Shown here: positions 16,507 through 25,382 of the stretch, in pieces
Numbering within the stretch: position 1 is the stretch's first letter
Layout of the letters: the number at the start of each line of letters is the position of its first letter
Assembly: GCA_017632035.1 (NCBI GenBank)
Contig: JAGBSG010000089.1
Span: forward strand, 1 to 32,619
Length of the DNA stretch: 32,619 nt
Direction: 5' to 3'
Source of the DNA: Oscillospiraceae bacterium
GTDB lineage: Bacteria; Bacillota; Clostridia; Oscillospirales; Oscillospiraceae
Notes under the pieces: generated by a model
Told to the model about the DNA's origin: nothing
Seen by the model: only the letters and a program-made list of their open reading frames with translations
The model's database searches: none
Position numbers and translations under genes: made by a program

Positions 16507-18160
16507 CCCGGAAGCCCTGCGCAAGAATGTCACCCGGTTCGCACCGGCCTGGGCTCTGTACACCCTGTTCTGGCTTATGCTCGTATTTATGATGCAGGAC
16601 GGCAACCGTTGGCCCGACGATTTTGCCCGAAACATGGGGGAAAGTCTGCAGTTTACACCGGTATTCAACCTGGGGTATGCCCTGCTGTGCGCCCAGCTGC
16701 TGTTTGGAGATCTGTATAATGGCAAAATGTGCAACGCTCTGCACGCCATGCCCCTGCGCCGGGAGGGGTGGTTTTTGACCAATGTAGCCAGCGGTATTTT
16801 GTTCGGCCTGGTGCCCAATCTGGCTGTCACGCTGGTATCCTGCGCCTTTACGGGAGAGTATTGGATGGTGGCACCGCTGTGGCTGGCAGGCAATACTCTG
16901 CAGTATCTGTTCTTCTTCGGTGTAGCGGTACTCAGCGCCTACTGCGTGGGCAACCGCTTTGCCATGGCTTTGGTATATGCGATTATCAATTTCTTCTCTC
17001 TGATCGCATACTGGCTCATAGAGAGCCTGTATGTGCCTATGCTCTATGGCATCGTCATTGATCTGGAGCCTTTTTATCTGTTTAGCCCGGTATACAAGAT
17101 GGTCGGGGCGGGGGATTATATATTGGTGTCTTATGATCTTTCTATCGTGAAAGCGGAGGAGGGCTGGGGTTATCTGGCTGTGTGTGCCGGCATCGGTGTG
17201 GCGCTGATGGGTATTGCGCTGCTGCTCTACCGCCGGCGGAATCTGGAATGTGCCGGAGACTTTGTGGCGGTCAAGGCCTTGGGGCCTGTATTTCTGATCC
17301 TTTACTGTCTCTGCGGCGGCGCTGTGAGCTATCTGTTCTTTTCTTTGTTCGTAGGTGACGAAAGCCTGTTTTTCCTGGTCATCGGCATGACTGTGGGCTG
17401 GTTCACAGGGCATATGCTGCTGGCACGGACGGTTCGGGTCTTTGGGAAAAAGAAGCTCATTGGCTGGGGCGCGCTGATTTTGATATTTTTTGCGACCCTG
17501 GGACTGACCAAGCTGGATCCTTTGGGGATCACCAGATGGGTACCTCAGGCCCAGCAGGTAGAAAGCGTAATGCTCAATACCGGCGTTCGGTATAACCGGG
17601 GGGAGGATGCCTATGTACTGACTGACCCTGCGGATATTGAAAGCATTCTTTCTGTGCACCGCTACGGTATCGACAATCCGGATGCGGACTACAACGGCAA
17701 AGCCGATGTGCAGCTGACGATCTCCTACCGGCTGAAGAGCGGCAGAACTGTCAGCCGCAGCTATGCGGTGGATGTGGATACTACCCAGGGGAATACCCTG
17801 AAAAGCCTGCTCAGCCGCAAGGAGTTTGTGCTGGGAACCAAAGAGGATGCCCAGACCTTTGCCCGGTCGCTGATGTTGATCTATACGGAAAGAGGAATGA
17901 AGATCCAAGGTGAGGATATGGCGGGTCTTCTGGAAGCCATGATGCAGGACTGCGCTGCGGGAAATATGGCCCAGGAGTCAGCCTTCTATCAAAGCGGAGG
18001 GATCGCCGAATGGCTCACGCTGCAGGTCATGGAGGATGATCAGAACACATTTGCTTGGATGGTCCGTGTTTATAAATCCAGCGAAAACACACTGGCCTGG
18101 CTGGAAGCCCATGAAATGCTGCTGGAGCAAGAAGATAAGTATTCCGGGAAATACGGCTAA
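16481..18160 (+). CDS. ABC transporter permease with soluble C-terminal domain (DUF6449-like)
   Basis: A 559-residue membrane protein. Residues 1 to about 340 hold roughly eight to ten hydrophobic segments; the remaining 220 residues form a soluble domain beginning after GLTKLDPLGITRWVPQ. Permeases of this kind in Clostridia carry a C-terminal domain called DUF6449 and occur downstream of GntR-YtrA and ABC genes, which matches this operon. GGGAGG/TG lies about seven bases before the ATG. The C-terminal domain probably faces the outside or stabilises ligand sensing; this is inference. It is the last gene of the operon and is followed by a terminator. Confidence 0.85.
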   Translation: MKLRTSYFNPEALRKNVTRFAPAWALYTLFWLMLVFMMQDGNRWPDDFARNMGESLQFTPVFNLGYALLCAQLLFGDLYNGKMCNALHAMPLRREGWFLTNVASGILFGLVPNLAVTLVSCAFTGEYWMVAPLWLAGNTLQYLFFFGVAVLSAYCVGNRFAMALVYAIINFFSLIAYWLIESLYVPMLYGIVIDLEPFYLFSPVYKMVGAGDYILVSYDLSIVKAEEGWGYLAVCAGIGVALMGIALLLYRRRNLECAGDFVAVKALGPVFLILYCLCGGAVSYLFFSLFVGDESLFFLVIGMTVGWFTGHMLLARTVRVFGKKKLIGWGALILIFFATLGLTKLDPLGITRWVPQAQQVESVMLNTGVRYNRGEDAYVLTDPADIESILSVHRYGIDNPDADYNGKADVQLTISYRLKSGRTVSRSYAVDVDTTQGNTLKSLLSRKEFVLGTKEDAQTFARSLMLIYTERGMKIQGEDMAGLLEAMMQDCAAGNMAQESAFYQSGGIAEWLTLQVMEDDQNTFAWMVRVYKSSENTLAWLEAHEMLLEQEDKYSGKYG

Positions 18161-18166
18161 CTGCCC

Positions 18167-18205
18167 CAACGCCCTGCTCCATTTGGTGCAGGGCGTTGAG
18201 TTTTT
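18167..18205 (+). terminator. Intrinsic terminator of the GntR-ABC operon
   Basis: CAACGCCCTGC (18167-18177) pairs with GCAGGGCGTTG (18188-18198) around a ten-base loop and is followed by TTTTT at 18201-18205. It starts seven bases after the permease stop codon. Confidence 0.9.
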
Positions 18206-18264
18206 AAAAACTTTTGACAAACGGTCATAAGTCACAAAAGCCCAAAACGGTCAAATGCATATAT

Positions 18265-18401
18265 CATACTTTCTCTCCGGCGGGAAAGTATGCAAAGAGC
18301 CGCCGAGGACCTTCCGTATGGTCCTCGGACTCCCCAGACGGCCTAAGGGGGAAGCAAATTAGATTTCTGTTGTCGAACCTTTCATCCGCTTCCCCCTTAG
18401 G
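18265..18401. repeat. Three consecutive hairpins in the permease-carboxypeptidase spacer
   Basis: Hairpin one has arms CATACTTTC/GAAAGTATG (18265-18273, 18284-18292). Hairpin two has arms CCGAGGACC/GGTCCTCGG (18303-18311, 18320-18328). Hairpin three has 14-bp arms CCTAAGGGGGAAGC/GCTTCCCCCTTAGG (18342-18355, 18388-18401) around a 32-base loop. All arms are perfect. The series is too regular to be chance and fits a dispersed structured repeat or a non-coding RNA. The rest of the spacer, 18402-18538, shows no gene and no convincing promoter. Confidence 0.65.
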
Positions 18402-18538
18402 AATCCCGTTGTAAAATGGTTATTTGTCGCATTTGTCGGTTGGCTGCTTTCTGATGCTCTGTTCCCTGAGATATAGGCCTGTGCATATTCTGGGGGCTTG
18501 GGTCATAGGCTGTACCACAAAGCTTGGGAGGGATCGGT

Positions 18539-19693
18539 ATGAAACGGGCAGGATGGTTATTGGTGGCAGTGGCGCTGTTGGTGGGGCTGCTGCCCATAGG
18601 CGCAGGGGCTGTGGAGCTGAAGGTGGCGGGCAAGAGCGCTCTGCTGATGGATGTGACCACGGGAACGGTGCTCTATGAAAGCAATGCCCATGAGGCACTG
18701 GCGCCTGCCAGCGTCACCAAGGTCATGACTATGCTGCTGATCATGGAGGCTGTCGATTCCGGCAAGATCGGCTGGGATGATACGGTGACTACCTCAGAAG
18801 CCGCCGCAGCCAAGGGCGGCAGCCAGGTCTACCTGAAGGTGGGCGAGACCATGACGGTTACGGATATGGTCAAGTCCATTGCCGTATCCTCGGCCAACGA
18901 CTGTGCCTGCGCCATGGCAGAGCATATTGCAGGCTCTGAATCGGCCTTTGTGGATCTGATGAATGCCCGGGCCAAGGAGCTGGGGATGAACGATACCCAT
19001 TTTGTCAACTGTACCGGGCTGGACGACAGCGAGGAGGCCAAGGAACACCGGACTTCTGCCCACGATATCGCCGTGATGTCCCGGCAGCTGTTGAAGAATC
19101 ACCCGGATATTAAAAAATTCACCACCATCTGGATGGATACGGTCCGGGACGGCACCTTCGGCCTGTCCAACACCAATAAGCTGGTGCGATTTTACCAGGG
19201 GGCGACAGGGCTGAAAACAGGCTTTACCTCCGGGGCGGGCTACTGCCTGTCGGCCTCGGCAGAGCGTGACGGCATGGAGCTGGTGGCGGTGGTCATGGGC
19301 TGCGAGACCTCTCAGGACCGGTTTGCAGCCTGCAAATCCATGCTCGATTACGGCTTTGCCAATTTCTCGCTGATCGACCCCAAGCTGCCCGAGGATATTT
19401 GCGTAAAGGTAAGGCTGGGCCACGCAAAATCGGTAAAGGCCGTTGCCGGAGCGGATGGGTCTTTGCTCATCGATAAATCCCAGAGAGATCAGGTGACCAC
19501 CGAAGTCAAATTGGAGCAGGAGCTCACGGCACCGGTAAGCCAGGGCCAGCGGCTGGGGACTATGACGGTCCGGGCCGGGGAGCAGATCCTGGCCCAGGTG
19601 CCCCTGGTGGCCCAGAACGGCGTCAGCCGCCTGAGCTGGGCAGACCTGTTCTTGCAGATCCTCCGCCGGGTAGCTATGGCAAAAACAGAATAA
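18539..19693 (+). CDS. D-alanyl-D-alanine carboxypeptidase (PBP5/DacF type)
   Basis: A 384-residue low-molecular-weight penicillin-binding protein that trims the terminal D-alanine from peptidoglycan stem peptides outside the membrane. A signal peptide covers residues 1-24 (hydrophobic core WLLVAVALLVGLLPIG, cleavage near GAGAV). Catalytic motifs are SVTK at 58-61, SAN at 118-120 and KTG at 226-228, followed by the usual C-terminal beta domain from about 270. A hydrophobic/amphipathic C-terminal stretch (DLFLQILRRVAM) likely anchors it to the membrane. GGGAGGG precedes the ATG; an in-frame start five codons earlier would overlap that site. DacF or DacA cannot be told apart from sequence alone. 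Confidence 0.93.
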   Translation: MKRAGWLLVAVALLVGLLPIGAGAVELKVAGKSALLMDVTTGTVLYESNAHEALAPASVTKVMTMLLIMEAVDSGKIGWDDTVTTSEAAAAKGGSQVYLKVGETMTVTDMVKSIAVSSANDCACAMAEHIAGSESAFVDLMNARAKELGMNDTHFVNCTGLDDSEEAKEHRTSAHDIAVMSRQLLKNHPDIKKFTTIWMDTVRDGTFGLSNTNKLVRFYQGATGLKTGFTSGAGYCLSASAERDGMELVAVVMGCETSQDRFAACKSMLDYGFANFSLIDPKLPEDICVKVRLGHAKSVKAVAGADGSLLIDKSQRDQVTTEVKLEQELTAPVSQGQRLGTMTVRAGEQILAQVPLVAQNGVSRLSWADLFLQILRRVAMAKTE

Positions 19694-19702
19694 ACAAATA
19701 TA

Positions 19703-19746
19703 AAATGCTGTCATTGCAGAGGTGAACCTTTGCAATGACAGCATTT
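19703..19746. terminator. Bidirectional terminator between converging genes
   Basis: AAATGCTGTCATTGCA (19703-19718) and TGCAATGACAGCATTT (19731-19746) form a perfect 16-bp stem with a 12-base loop. It ends in TTT on the plus strand and, read from the other side, also in TTT with TTTA following. It lies between the carboxypeptidase gene and the minus-strand gene ending at 19751 and serves both. Confidence 0.85.
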
Positions 19747-19750
19747 CTAA

Positions 19751-20776
19751 TTACTCAACTTCCGCGGAGGTGATGGGGCGCAGAGCGCCGTAGTCATCAA
19801 AGCGGGTGTCGTTGACATCGGTGAGGAATACCAGCTTCGCGGCGGTATCCTCCAGGCCGGTCATTTGGGCCAGGGCCTTGGCCTCTGCGGCGTTTCTGCC
19901 CTCCAGGTACATTCTGGTGCGGCCCTCGGGCAGAGTAAGGGTGGGATCCTCCACCAGAAAGGATACGGCAAACCGGTCGGTAGAGCTGACACTGACCAGA
20001 CTTTTTATGGCAGTGATCAGGGCTTCCTTCTTGTCGCCCTTGAAGACGATCTTGTCCGTATCCGGGAAGCGGAAGTCCGAGAAGACCACCTCATCAAAGC
20101 CCAGGTCCTTCAGCTGGGCGGCGGTCTGCATCAGGTAGGAAAGTGTACCCTCACTGGCAGGATTCAGCCAGTAGCAGTTGGTCTCCTTTTCCATCCACAG
20201 GTAGCCGCCGGAGGTGGGCAGGCCGTCAGGCACATTGTTCAGGCCGTAGTAATAGTCCCGCAGGGCAGGGACTTTGGCGATGACATACAGCTCTGAATCT
20301 GCCAGATATTCGATCAGCTCGTCCATCTCGGTGGTGTCGATGCCCTTGTAGGCGGGGCCCAGAGAGGTGCTGTAGAAGTATCTGCCCACCATGTCCTTGA
20401 CCTCGATGAGCACCGGGGTCTGGGCCGGGAGCTTGCGCAGCTGGGCCTGCACGGCAGAAATATCCTCCGCCAGCATATCCCGGGTCACATAGTAGCCCGC
20501 CAGCTTGGAAAGCTCCGTGCTGATATCCAGGGCGTTATCGCCCTCGTTATAGTAAATATCTACAGTGAAGTTGTCCTCAGGCGGCTTGGCCAGCTCACCG
20601 GACAGGTGCTCCGCGGACTGGCTGAAATCCAGCTTGGCGCCGTCCCGGGTATACACCATATACCGGTCAAGCCACAGCAGCCACACCATCCACACCAGGA
20701 TCAGCACCAGCACCAGAAACAGCGCCGTGATGCCCAGATTGCGCAGGGTGCGCCGGGTTCGATAGGGTAGGGTCAT
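19751..20776 (-). CDS. Membrane-anchored putative glycoside hydrolase (DUF4015-like)
   Basis: A 341-residue protein with a basic N-terminus (PYRTRRTLRN) and one membrane helix at about 13-36, so the rest is likely exposed outside the cell. The remaining part resembles a TIM-barrel of the putative glycosyl hydrolase family PF13200: PVLIEVKDMVG near 121-131, and LGFDEVVFSDFRFP near 225-238, where the acidic residue at the strand end would be catalytic in related hydrolases. No sugar substrate can be named. It overlaps prmA by four bases (ATGA) and is likely co-transcribed with it, although the two functions look unrelated. Confidence 0.7.
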   Translation of the reverse strand: MTLPYRTRRTLRNLGITALFLVLVLILVWMVWLLWLDRYMVYTRDGAKLDFSQSAEHLSGELAKPPEDNFTVDIYYNEGDNALDISTELSKLAGYYVTRDMLAEDISAVQAQLRKLPAQTPVLIEVKDMVGRYFYSTSLGPAYKGIDTTEMDELIEYLADSELYVIAKVPALRDYYYGLNNVPDGLPTSGGYLWMEKETNCYWLNPASEGTLSYLMQTAAQLKDLGFDEVVFSDFRFPDTDKIVFKGDKKEALITAIKSLVSVSSTDRFAVSFLVEDPTLTLPEGRTRMYLEGRNAAEAKALAQMTGLEDTAAKLVFLTDVNDTRFDDYGALRPITSAEVE

Positions 20777-21744
20777 GTTGTTCTCCTTTTTGCGGTGACG
20801 CAGCGCCAGTCCTCCTTGGCGCGTACCGCGGTGACAGTAAGCCCTGCGGCCTGCAGGGCAGCGGTGACATCCTGTAAGCGGCTGTCCAGAATACCGGAGC
20901 AGATCAGGGTGCTCTCACAGCCCAAAAGCTGGGGCAGCACCGGGGCAAGGCTGATGATCACATCGGCTACGATGTTGACCAGCACCAGGTCATACTGCCT
21001 GCTTTGCAGCTGTGCCATCAGCCGGCGGTCGGCGGTGACATTGCCGGTATACGCCGTAAATTCCGGGCTGCGGAAGCCATTATAGGCGGCGTTTTCCCGG
21101 GCGATATCCTCGGCCTTGGGATCGATGTCCACGCCGATGGCAGAGGCTGCCCCCAGCCGCAGGGCGGCAATGGAAAGAATGCCGCTGCCGCTGCCCAGGT
21201 CCAGACAGCTGCCTCCCTGGGGAAGCATGGCTTCCATGGCCTCCATGACCATTTGGGTGGAGGGGTGTGCGCCGGTGCCAAAGGTCAGGCCCGGGTCCAG
21301 GATCACAGGCAGGCGGCCCTGGGTATCTGTGTCAGCCAGCCAATAAGGCAGCACCACCAGGTGCTCTCCCACAGCCTGGGGCGGATAGTTTTCCTTCCAG
21401 CTTTCCTCCCAGTCGGTCTGCTCCAGGGAAGTGACTGTCAGGGCCAAAGTGCCCAGAGTCCCTGCATCGGGTCGTGCCTTCAGGGTTTCCAGAAGGGCCT
21501 TCAGCCGTTCCAGGGCGGCGGTATCGTCCTGCTCTATGTACAGCTTGATGCGTGACAGGCCCTGAAGCCTGCTTTGCAGGTCTTCATCGATATAATCCCA
21601 ATAGGCCCGGTTTTGGTCCAGAAATTCCTCAAATTCCTGCTGATCCTCCAGCACCAGATCGGCAAAGCCGCCGGCAGTCAGCGCGGCAGCCACCGCGTCA
21701 ATGCCGGTGGACAGGGTATCGATGCTCAGCTCAAGCCACTGCAT
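20773..21744 (-). CDS. prmA: Ribosomal protein L11 methyltransferase PrmA
   Basis: A 323-residue SAM-dependent methyltransferase that methylates ribosomal protein L11. The N-terminal half is the substrate-recognition part and starts MQWLELSIDT, the typical PrmA opening. The Rossmann domain shows motif I LDLGSGSGILSIAALRLG from about residue 181, the acidic motif II VDIDPKAEDIAREN, and LVLVNIVADVI where other methyltransferases have NPPY. AGGAGG seven bases before the ATG at 21744 supports this start; the frame extends 20 codons further but without a ribosome site and across the promoter. Confidence 0.95.
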   Translation of the reverse strand: MQWLELSIDTLSTGIDAVAAALTAGGFADLVLEDQQEFEEFLDQNRAYWDYIDEDLQSRLQGLSRIKLYIEQDDTAALERLKALLETLKARPDAGTLGTLALTVTSLEQTDWEESWKENYPPQAVGEHLVVLPYWLADTDTQGRLPVILDPGLTFGTGAHPSTQMVMEAMEAMLPQGGSCLDLGSGSGILSIAALRLGAASAIGVDIDPKAEDIARENAAYNGFRSPEFTAYTGNVTADRRLMAQLQSRQYDLVLVNIVADVIISLAPVLPQLLGCESTLICSGILDSRLQDVTAALQAAGLTVTAVRAKEDWRCVTAKRRTT

Positions 21745-21775
21745 GGAAAAGCCTCCTGAAAGTATAGTACCTATC

Positions 21776-21804
21776 ATTGTACCGCAAAGCAGCCAAAAAC
21801 TCAA
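21776..21804 (-). promoter_or_regulatory. Sigma-A type promoter of prmA
   Basis: On the minus strand TTGAGT (21799-21804), a 17-base spacer and TACAAT (21776-21781), about 32 bases upstream of the prmA start codon. Confidence 0.65.
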
Positions 21805-21859
21805 CAGCCTGATATGTTAAATTTTTTATTACCTACTTCCTATTTTGGGAAAACTGATA

Positions 21860-21865
21860 TATAAT
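21860..21865 (+). promoter_or_regulatory. -10 box of the yfmF-yfmH-lgt operon
   Basis: TATAAT in an AT-rich stretch, 35 bases before the yfmF start. No good -35 hexamer is visible at the usual distance, so this is a partial promoter call. Confidence 0.5.
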
Positions 21866-21900
21866 ACCCCTGTATCATACCCAAACAAAGGAGATCCTCC

Positions 21901-23166
21901 ATGGACCAGGCGATACAGTTACTTCCGGGAGTCACTTTGCGGTGCTTCCCCGATCATAGATTCAAGCACGGCTGCCTAAGCGTGCAGCTGGTGCGCCCCA
22001 TGTGCAGGGCCGAGGCGGCTATGAATGCCCTGCTGCCTGCGGTGCTGCTTCGGGGCAGCCGCAAACATCCGGACCTGCGGGCCATTACTCTGGGGCTGGA
22101 TGATCTGTACGGCGCTTCTGTCAGCGCTTTGGTGCGCCGGGTGGGCGATTACCAGACCACCGGGCTGTACTGCAGCTTTATGGAGGACCGGTTTGCCATG
22201 GCCGGCGATCAGATCCTGGCACCCATGGTGGATTTTGTCCGGGAGCTGCTGCTGGAGCCCGATCTGGAGCAGGGCTGCCTGCGTGCCGATTATGTGGACA
22301 GTGAGAAGAAAAACCTCATCGCTACCATCGAATCCCAGCTCAACGACAAGCGCGCCTATGCCATGGAGCAGATGATCAAGCGCATGTGCAGCGCCGATTC
22401 CTTCGGCATCCCCCGCCTGGGAGAGAAGGAGGATGTGGCGGCCATTACGGCGCATACCCTGTCTGCCCACTACCGGAGGATCCTGGGGGAAAGCCCCATC
22501 AACCTGTGCTATGTGGGCAGCGCCCCGGCAGATACGGTGGCGGCCCTGCTGAAGCCGGTTTTTTCCGATATAGATAGAAATTATGTAAACCTACCCACCC
22601 AAACGTCCCTGTGTTCCCAGCCCGGCGGCAGCCATACGGAAGTTATGGAGGTCAATCAGGGCAAGCTGTGCATGGGCTTTGTGACCCCGGTGACTATCCG
22701 GGACTCGGGCTTCGTTGCCATGCAGCTGCTCAATGCGGTGTTTGGCGGCGGCATGACCTCCAAGCTGTTTATGCAGGTGCGGGAGCGGCACAGCCTGTGC
22801 TATGCCATCGGTTCGGGCTACCATGGCTCCAAGGGCATCGTTACGGTATCTGCCGGTATTGACAGCGCTATGTTTGAGACTGTGCGCCAGCAGATCCTGG
22901 CCCAGCTGGAGGCCTGCCGAAACGGCGACATTACCGACGAAGAGCTGGTGGCGGCCAAGCAGTCTCTGCGTTCCAGCCTCCAGGCCACCCACGATTCTCC
23001 CGGCGCTATGGAGAACTACTACGCCACGGGTACTCTCAGCGGCCTTGGCATGACGCCTGATGAATATGCGGACGCGGTGGAGCAGACCACGGCAGAGCAG
23101 GTGGCTCAGGCCGCCGGGCAGCTGCAGCTGCACACAGTGTATTTCCTCAAGGGGGTGGCAGAATGA
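21901..23166 (+). CDS. yfmF: M16-family non-catalytic subunit, YfmF-like
   Basis: A 421-residue protein with the two-lobed M16 (insulinase/pitrilysin) fold. The zinc motif HxxEH, expected in the first lobe near residue 50, is absent, so this is the inactive partner of a heterodimeric peptidase. The second lobe has the usual glycine-rich substrate-binding stretch FGGGMTSKLFMQVRERHSLCYAIGS. B. subtilis YfmF is the non-catalytic partner of YfmH and the family has been linked to the 5-aminopentanol modification of EF-P. AAAGGAG sits seven bases before the ATG. The stop overlaps the start of the next gene by four bases, as expected for two subunits made in equal amounts. Confidence 0.9.
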   Translation: MDQAIQLLPGVTLRCFPDHRFKHGCLSVQLVRPMCRAEAAMNALLPAVLLRGSRKHPDLRAITLGLDDLYGASVSALVRRVGDYQTTGLYCSFMEDRFAMAGDQILAPMVDFVRELLLEPDLEQGCLRADYVDSEKKNLIATIESQLNDKRAYAMEQMIKRMCSADSFGIPRLGEKEDVAAITAHTLSAHYRRILGESPINLCYVGSAPADTVAALLKPVFSDIDRNYVNLPTQTSLCSQPGGSHTEVMEVNQGKLCMGFVTPVTIRDSGFVAMQLLNAVFGGGMTSKLFMQVRERHSLCYAIGSGYHGSKGIVTVSAGIDSAMFETVRQQILAQLEACRNGDITDEELVAAKQSLRSSLQATHDSPGAMENYYATGTLSGLGMTPDEYADAVEQTTAEQVAQAAGQLQLHTVYFLKGVAE

Positions 23167-24461
23167 AAGAGGTCTTTTACCCCGAGCTGGCAGAGCGGGT
23201 CTTTTGGGATACGCTGCCCAACGGCCTGACCCTGGCGGTAGTCCCCAGAGAGGGCTTTCAAAAGAAGCTGGCCTACTTTGTGACGGATTACGGCTCGATC
23301 CACACCCATTTCATGCAGGATGGAAAGGACTGTGAGGCCCCGGCAGGGGTGGCCCACTATCTGGAGCACAAGCTCTTTGATATGCCCCGGGGCGAGGTGT
23401 CGGCGGAGTTTGCGGCCCTGGGTGCCAATCCCAATGCCTTTACCAGCTACGATATGACGGCTTACTATTTCTCCGGTACGGAGAATTTTGAAAAGTGTCT
23501 GGAGCTGCTGCTGGAATTTGTGTCCACACCCTACTTTACGGAGCAGAGCGTTGCCAAGGAGCAGGGCATCATCGCTCAGGAGATCGATATGACGGCGGAC
23601 AATGCCGAAACCAGGGTCTTTGAAAACCTGATGCAGGCCATGTACCCCGAGCATCCCATTCGGGTGCCGATCCTGGGAACCCGGGAGACCATCGCCGAGA
23701 TCACGCCCCAGGTACTGGAGGAGTGCCACCGGGCGTTCTACACGCCGGACAATATGATCCTGTGCGTGGTGGGCGATGTGGATGCCCAGGCTGTACGGCA
23801 GATCGCCTGCCGTATCCTGCCGGAGAAAGCCGCACCTAAAGCCCAAAAGCAGCGGCAGTGGCAGCAGATCATGACCTGTCAGCAGCAGGCGGTCCGGGAC
23901 AGAATGGAGATCGCCATGCCCATGTTCCAGCTGGGCTTTAAGTGTGAGCCCCTGGAAAAGGGCGAGACTTCCATCCGCCGGGAGATCATCGGCGATCTGG
24001 CGGCGGAGGCTCTATTCGGGGAATCCTCCCAGCTGTATCTGCGGCTTTATGAACAGGGGCTCATCGATGCTTCCTTCGGCGGCGGCTTTGAGACTGCCGA
24101 CGGCATGGCTATGCTGACGGCCTTTGGCGACAGCGATGACCCCCAGGCAGTCAAGGAGGCGATTTTGGACCAGGCCTGGCAGCTTGTGGACCAGGGCATC
24201 CCGGAGGAGGACTTTTTGCGCATGAAGCGCAGCAGTCTGGGCCGGCGCATCCGGGATCTGGACAGCTTCGATTCCGTATGCTTCCGGCTGTGCGCCTATC
24301 ACTTCTCAGGCTTTGACTATTTCAACTTCCCGGCTGTGTACCGGTCGGTACAGGCTCGGGACATTCAGGATTTTATACAGCAGGTGGTCACGAAGGAACG
24401 GTGCTGCCTGTCCGTCATCACACCGGCACATGAGGAGGTATCTGAACATGAACCCAAGTGA
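23163..24461 (+). CDS. yfmH: M16-family zinc peptidase, YfmH-like
   Basis: A 432-residue M16 zinc peptidase. The inverted zinc motif HYLEH is at 65-69 (His65 and His69 as ligands, Glu68 as general base), and the distal ligand is probably the glutamate in IIAQEIDM. The second lobe follows from about residue 190. It should form the active half of a clam-shell heterodimer with YfmF and degrade or process a short peptide. The link to EF-P modification is known from the B. subtilis family; no EF-P gene is visible in this window. The last 14 bases overlap lgt, so lgt is part of the same transcript. Confidence 0.92.
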   Translation: MKEVFYPELAERVFWDTLPNGLTLAVVPREGFQKKLAYFVTDYGSIHTHFMQDGKDCEAPAGVAHYLEHKLFDMPRGEVSAEFAALGANPNAFTSYDMTAYYFSGTENFEKCLELLLEFVSTPYFTEQSVAKEQGIIAQEIDMTADNAETRVFENLMQAMYPEHPIRVPILGTRETIAEITPQVLEECHRAFYTPDNMILCVVGDVDAQAVRQIACRILPEKAAPKAQKQRQWQQIMTCQQQAVRDRMEIAMPMFQLGFKCEPLEKGETSIRREIIGDLAAEALFGESSQLYLRLYEQGLIDASFGGGFETADGMAMLTAFGDSDDPQAVKEAILDQAWQLVDQGIPEEDFLRMKRSSLGRRIRDLDSFDSVCFRLCAYHFSGFDYFNFPAVYRSVQARDIQDFIQQVVTKERCCLSVITPAHEEVSEHEPK

Positions 24462-25314
24462 TTATTCCGTGATCTCGTTTCCCTCTCTGGGCATCGAGCT
24501 TGACCCGCCCAGGGGCTTTGAGATCGGGCCTCTGAGCATCCACTTCTACGGCCTGATCATTGCCTGCGGCTTGATGCTGGCGATCCTCTACGGCTGGAAT
24601 CGGTGCAGGCAATTCGGCATCCGGCAGGACGACCTGCCTGACGGCGTTTTGCTGGTCGTGCCCATTGCCATTCTTTGCGCCCGGCTCTATTACTGTATAT
24701 TTGAATGGGATACCTATGCCGATAACCCCATCTCTGTGCTGTATATCTGGAAGGGCGGCCTGGCCATCTATGGCGGCGTGCTGGGTGCGGCTGTGGGCGT
24801 GATGGGCTATGCCCGATTCAAGAAGATCAAGCTGCCGGCCCTGCTGGACCTGGTGGCCCTGGGCTTTTTGATCGGTCAAAGCATGGGGCGCTGGGGCAAT
24901 TTCTTCAACCGGGAGGCCTTCGGCGCGGCGACGGACAGCTTTTTGCGCATGGGCCTGTTCAACACCCGCACCGGCGCGGTAGAATACTATCATCCTACCT
25001 TCCTGTATGAATCCCTTTGGAATGCGGCGGGCTTTGTGCTGCTGCACTTTTTGTCCAAGCGCCGTCAGTACGATGGGCAGATCGCCCTGGGCTATGTGGC
25101 ATGGTACGGCCTGGGCCGGGCGTTCATCGAGGGGCTGCGGATGGACAGCCTCATGTGGGGCCCCTTCCGGGTCAGTCAGGTGCTGGCCATGGTCAGCTTC
25201 CTCGCGGCCGGTACGGTGCTTGTGGTCATGGGCTTCAAAAAGCATGACCCCAAGAAGCTGTTTGTCAATCAGGTGCAGGAGCAGAAGAAGGAAAAGCCCC
25301 GGCAGAAAAAGTGA
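24448..25314 (+). CDS. lgt: Prolipoprotein diacylglyceryl transferase Lgt
   Basis: A 288-residue polytopic membrane enzyme that transfers diacylglycerol from phosphatidylglycerol to the lipobox cysteine of exported prolipoproteins, the first step of lipoprotein maturation. About seven membrane segments are seen. The Lgt signature GRWGNFFNREAFG is near 146-158, with the essential arginine and asparagine; the catalytic histidine of the family corresponds to IHFYG near 31-35. A lysine-rich tail ends the protein. GAGGAGG nine bases before the ATG at 24448 sets the start. Confidence 0.95.
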   Translation: MNPSDYSVISFPSLGIELDPPRGFEIGPLSIHFYGLIIACGLMLAILYGWNRCRQFGIRQDDLPDGVLLVVPIAILCARLYYCIFEWDTYADNPISVLYIWKGGLAIYGGVLGAAVGVMGYARFKKIKLPALLDLVALGFLIGQSMGRWGNFFNREAFGAATDSFLRMGLFNTRTGAVEYYHPTFLYESLWNAAGFVLLHFLSKRRQYDGQIALGYVAWYGLGRAFIEGLRMDSLMWGPFRVSQVLAMVSFLAAGTVLVVMGFKKHDPKKLFVNQVQEQKKEKPRQKK

Positions 25315-25328
25315 TAAAGTGATAATAA

Positions 25329-25364
25329 GTCCCCCCTGACGCAGCACCTCTGCGTCAGGGGGAC
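25329..25364. terminator. Hairpin between converging lgt and telA
   Basis: GTCCCCCCTGACGCAG and CTGCGTCAGGGGGAC pair with one bulged base around a short loop. It lies between two converging genes. T-runs are poor on both sides, so termination strength is uncertain. Confidence 0.65.
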
Positions 25365-25382
25365 ACTGTTATAACAGGCGGA

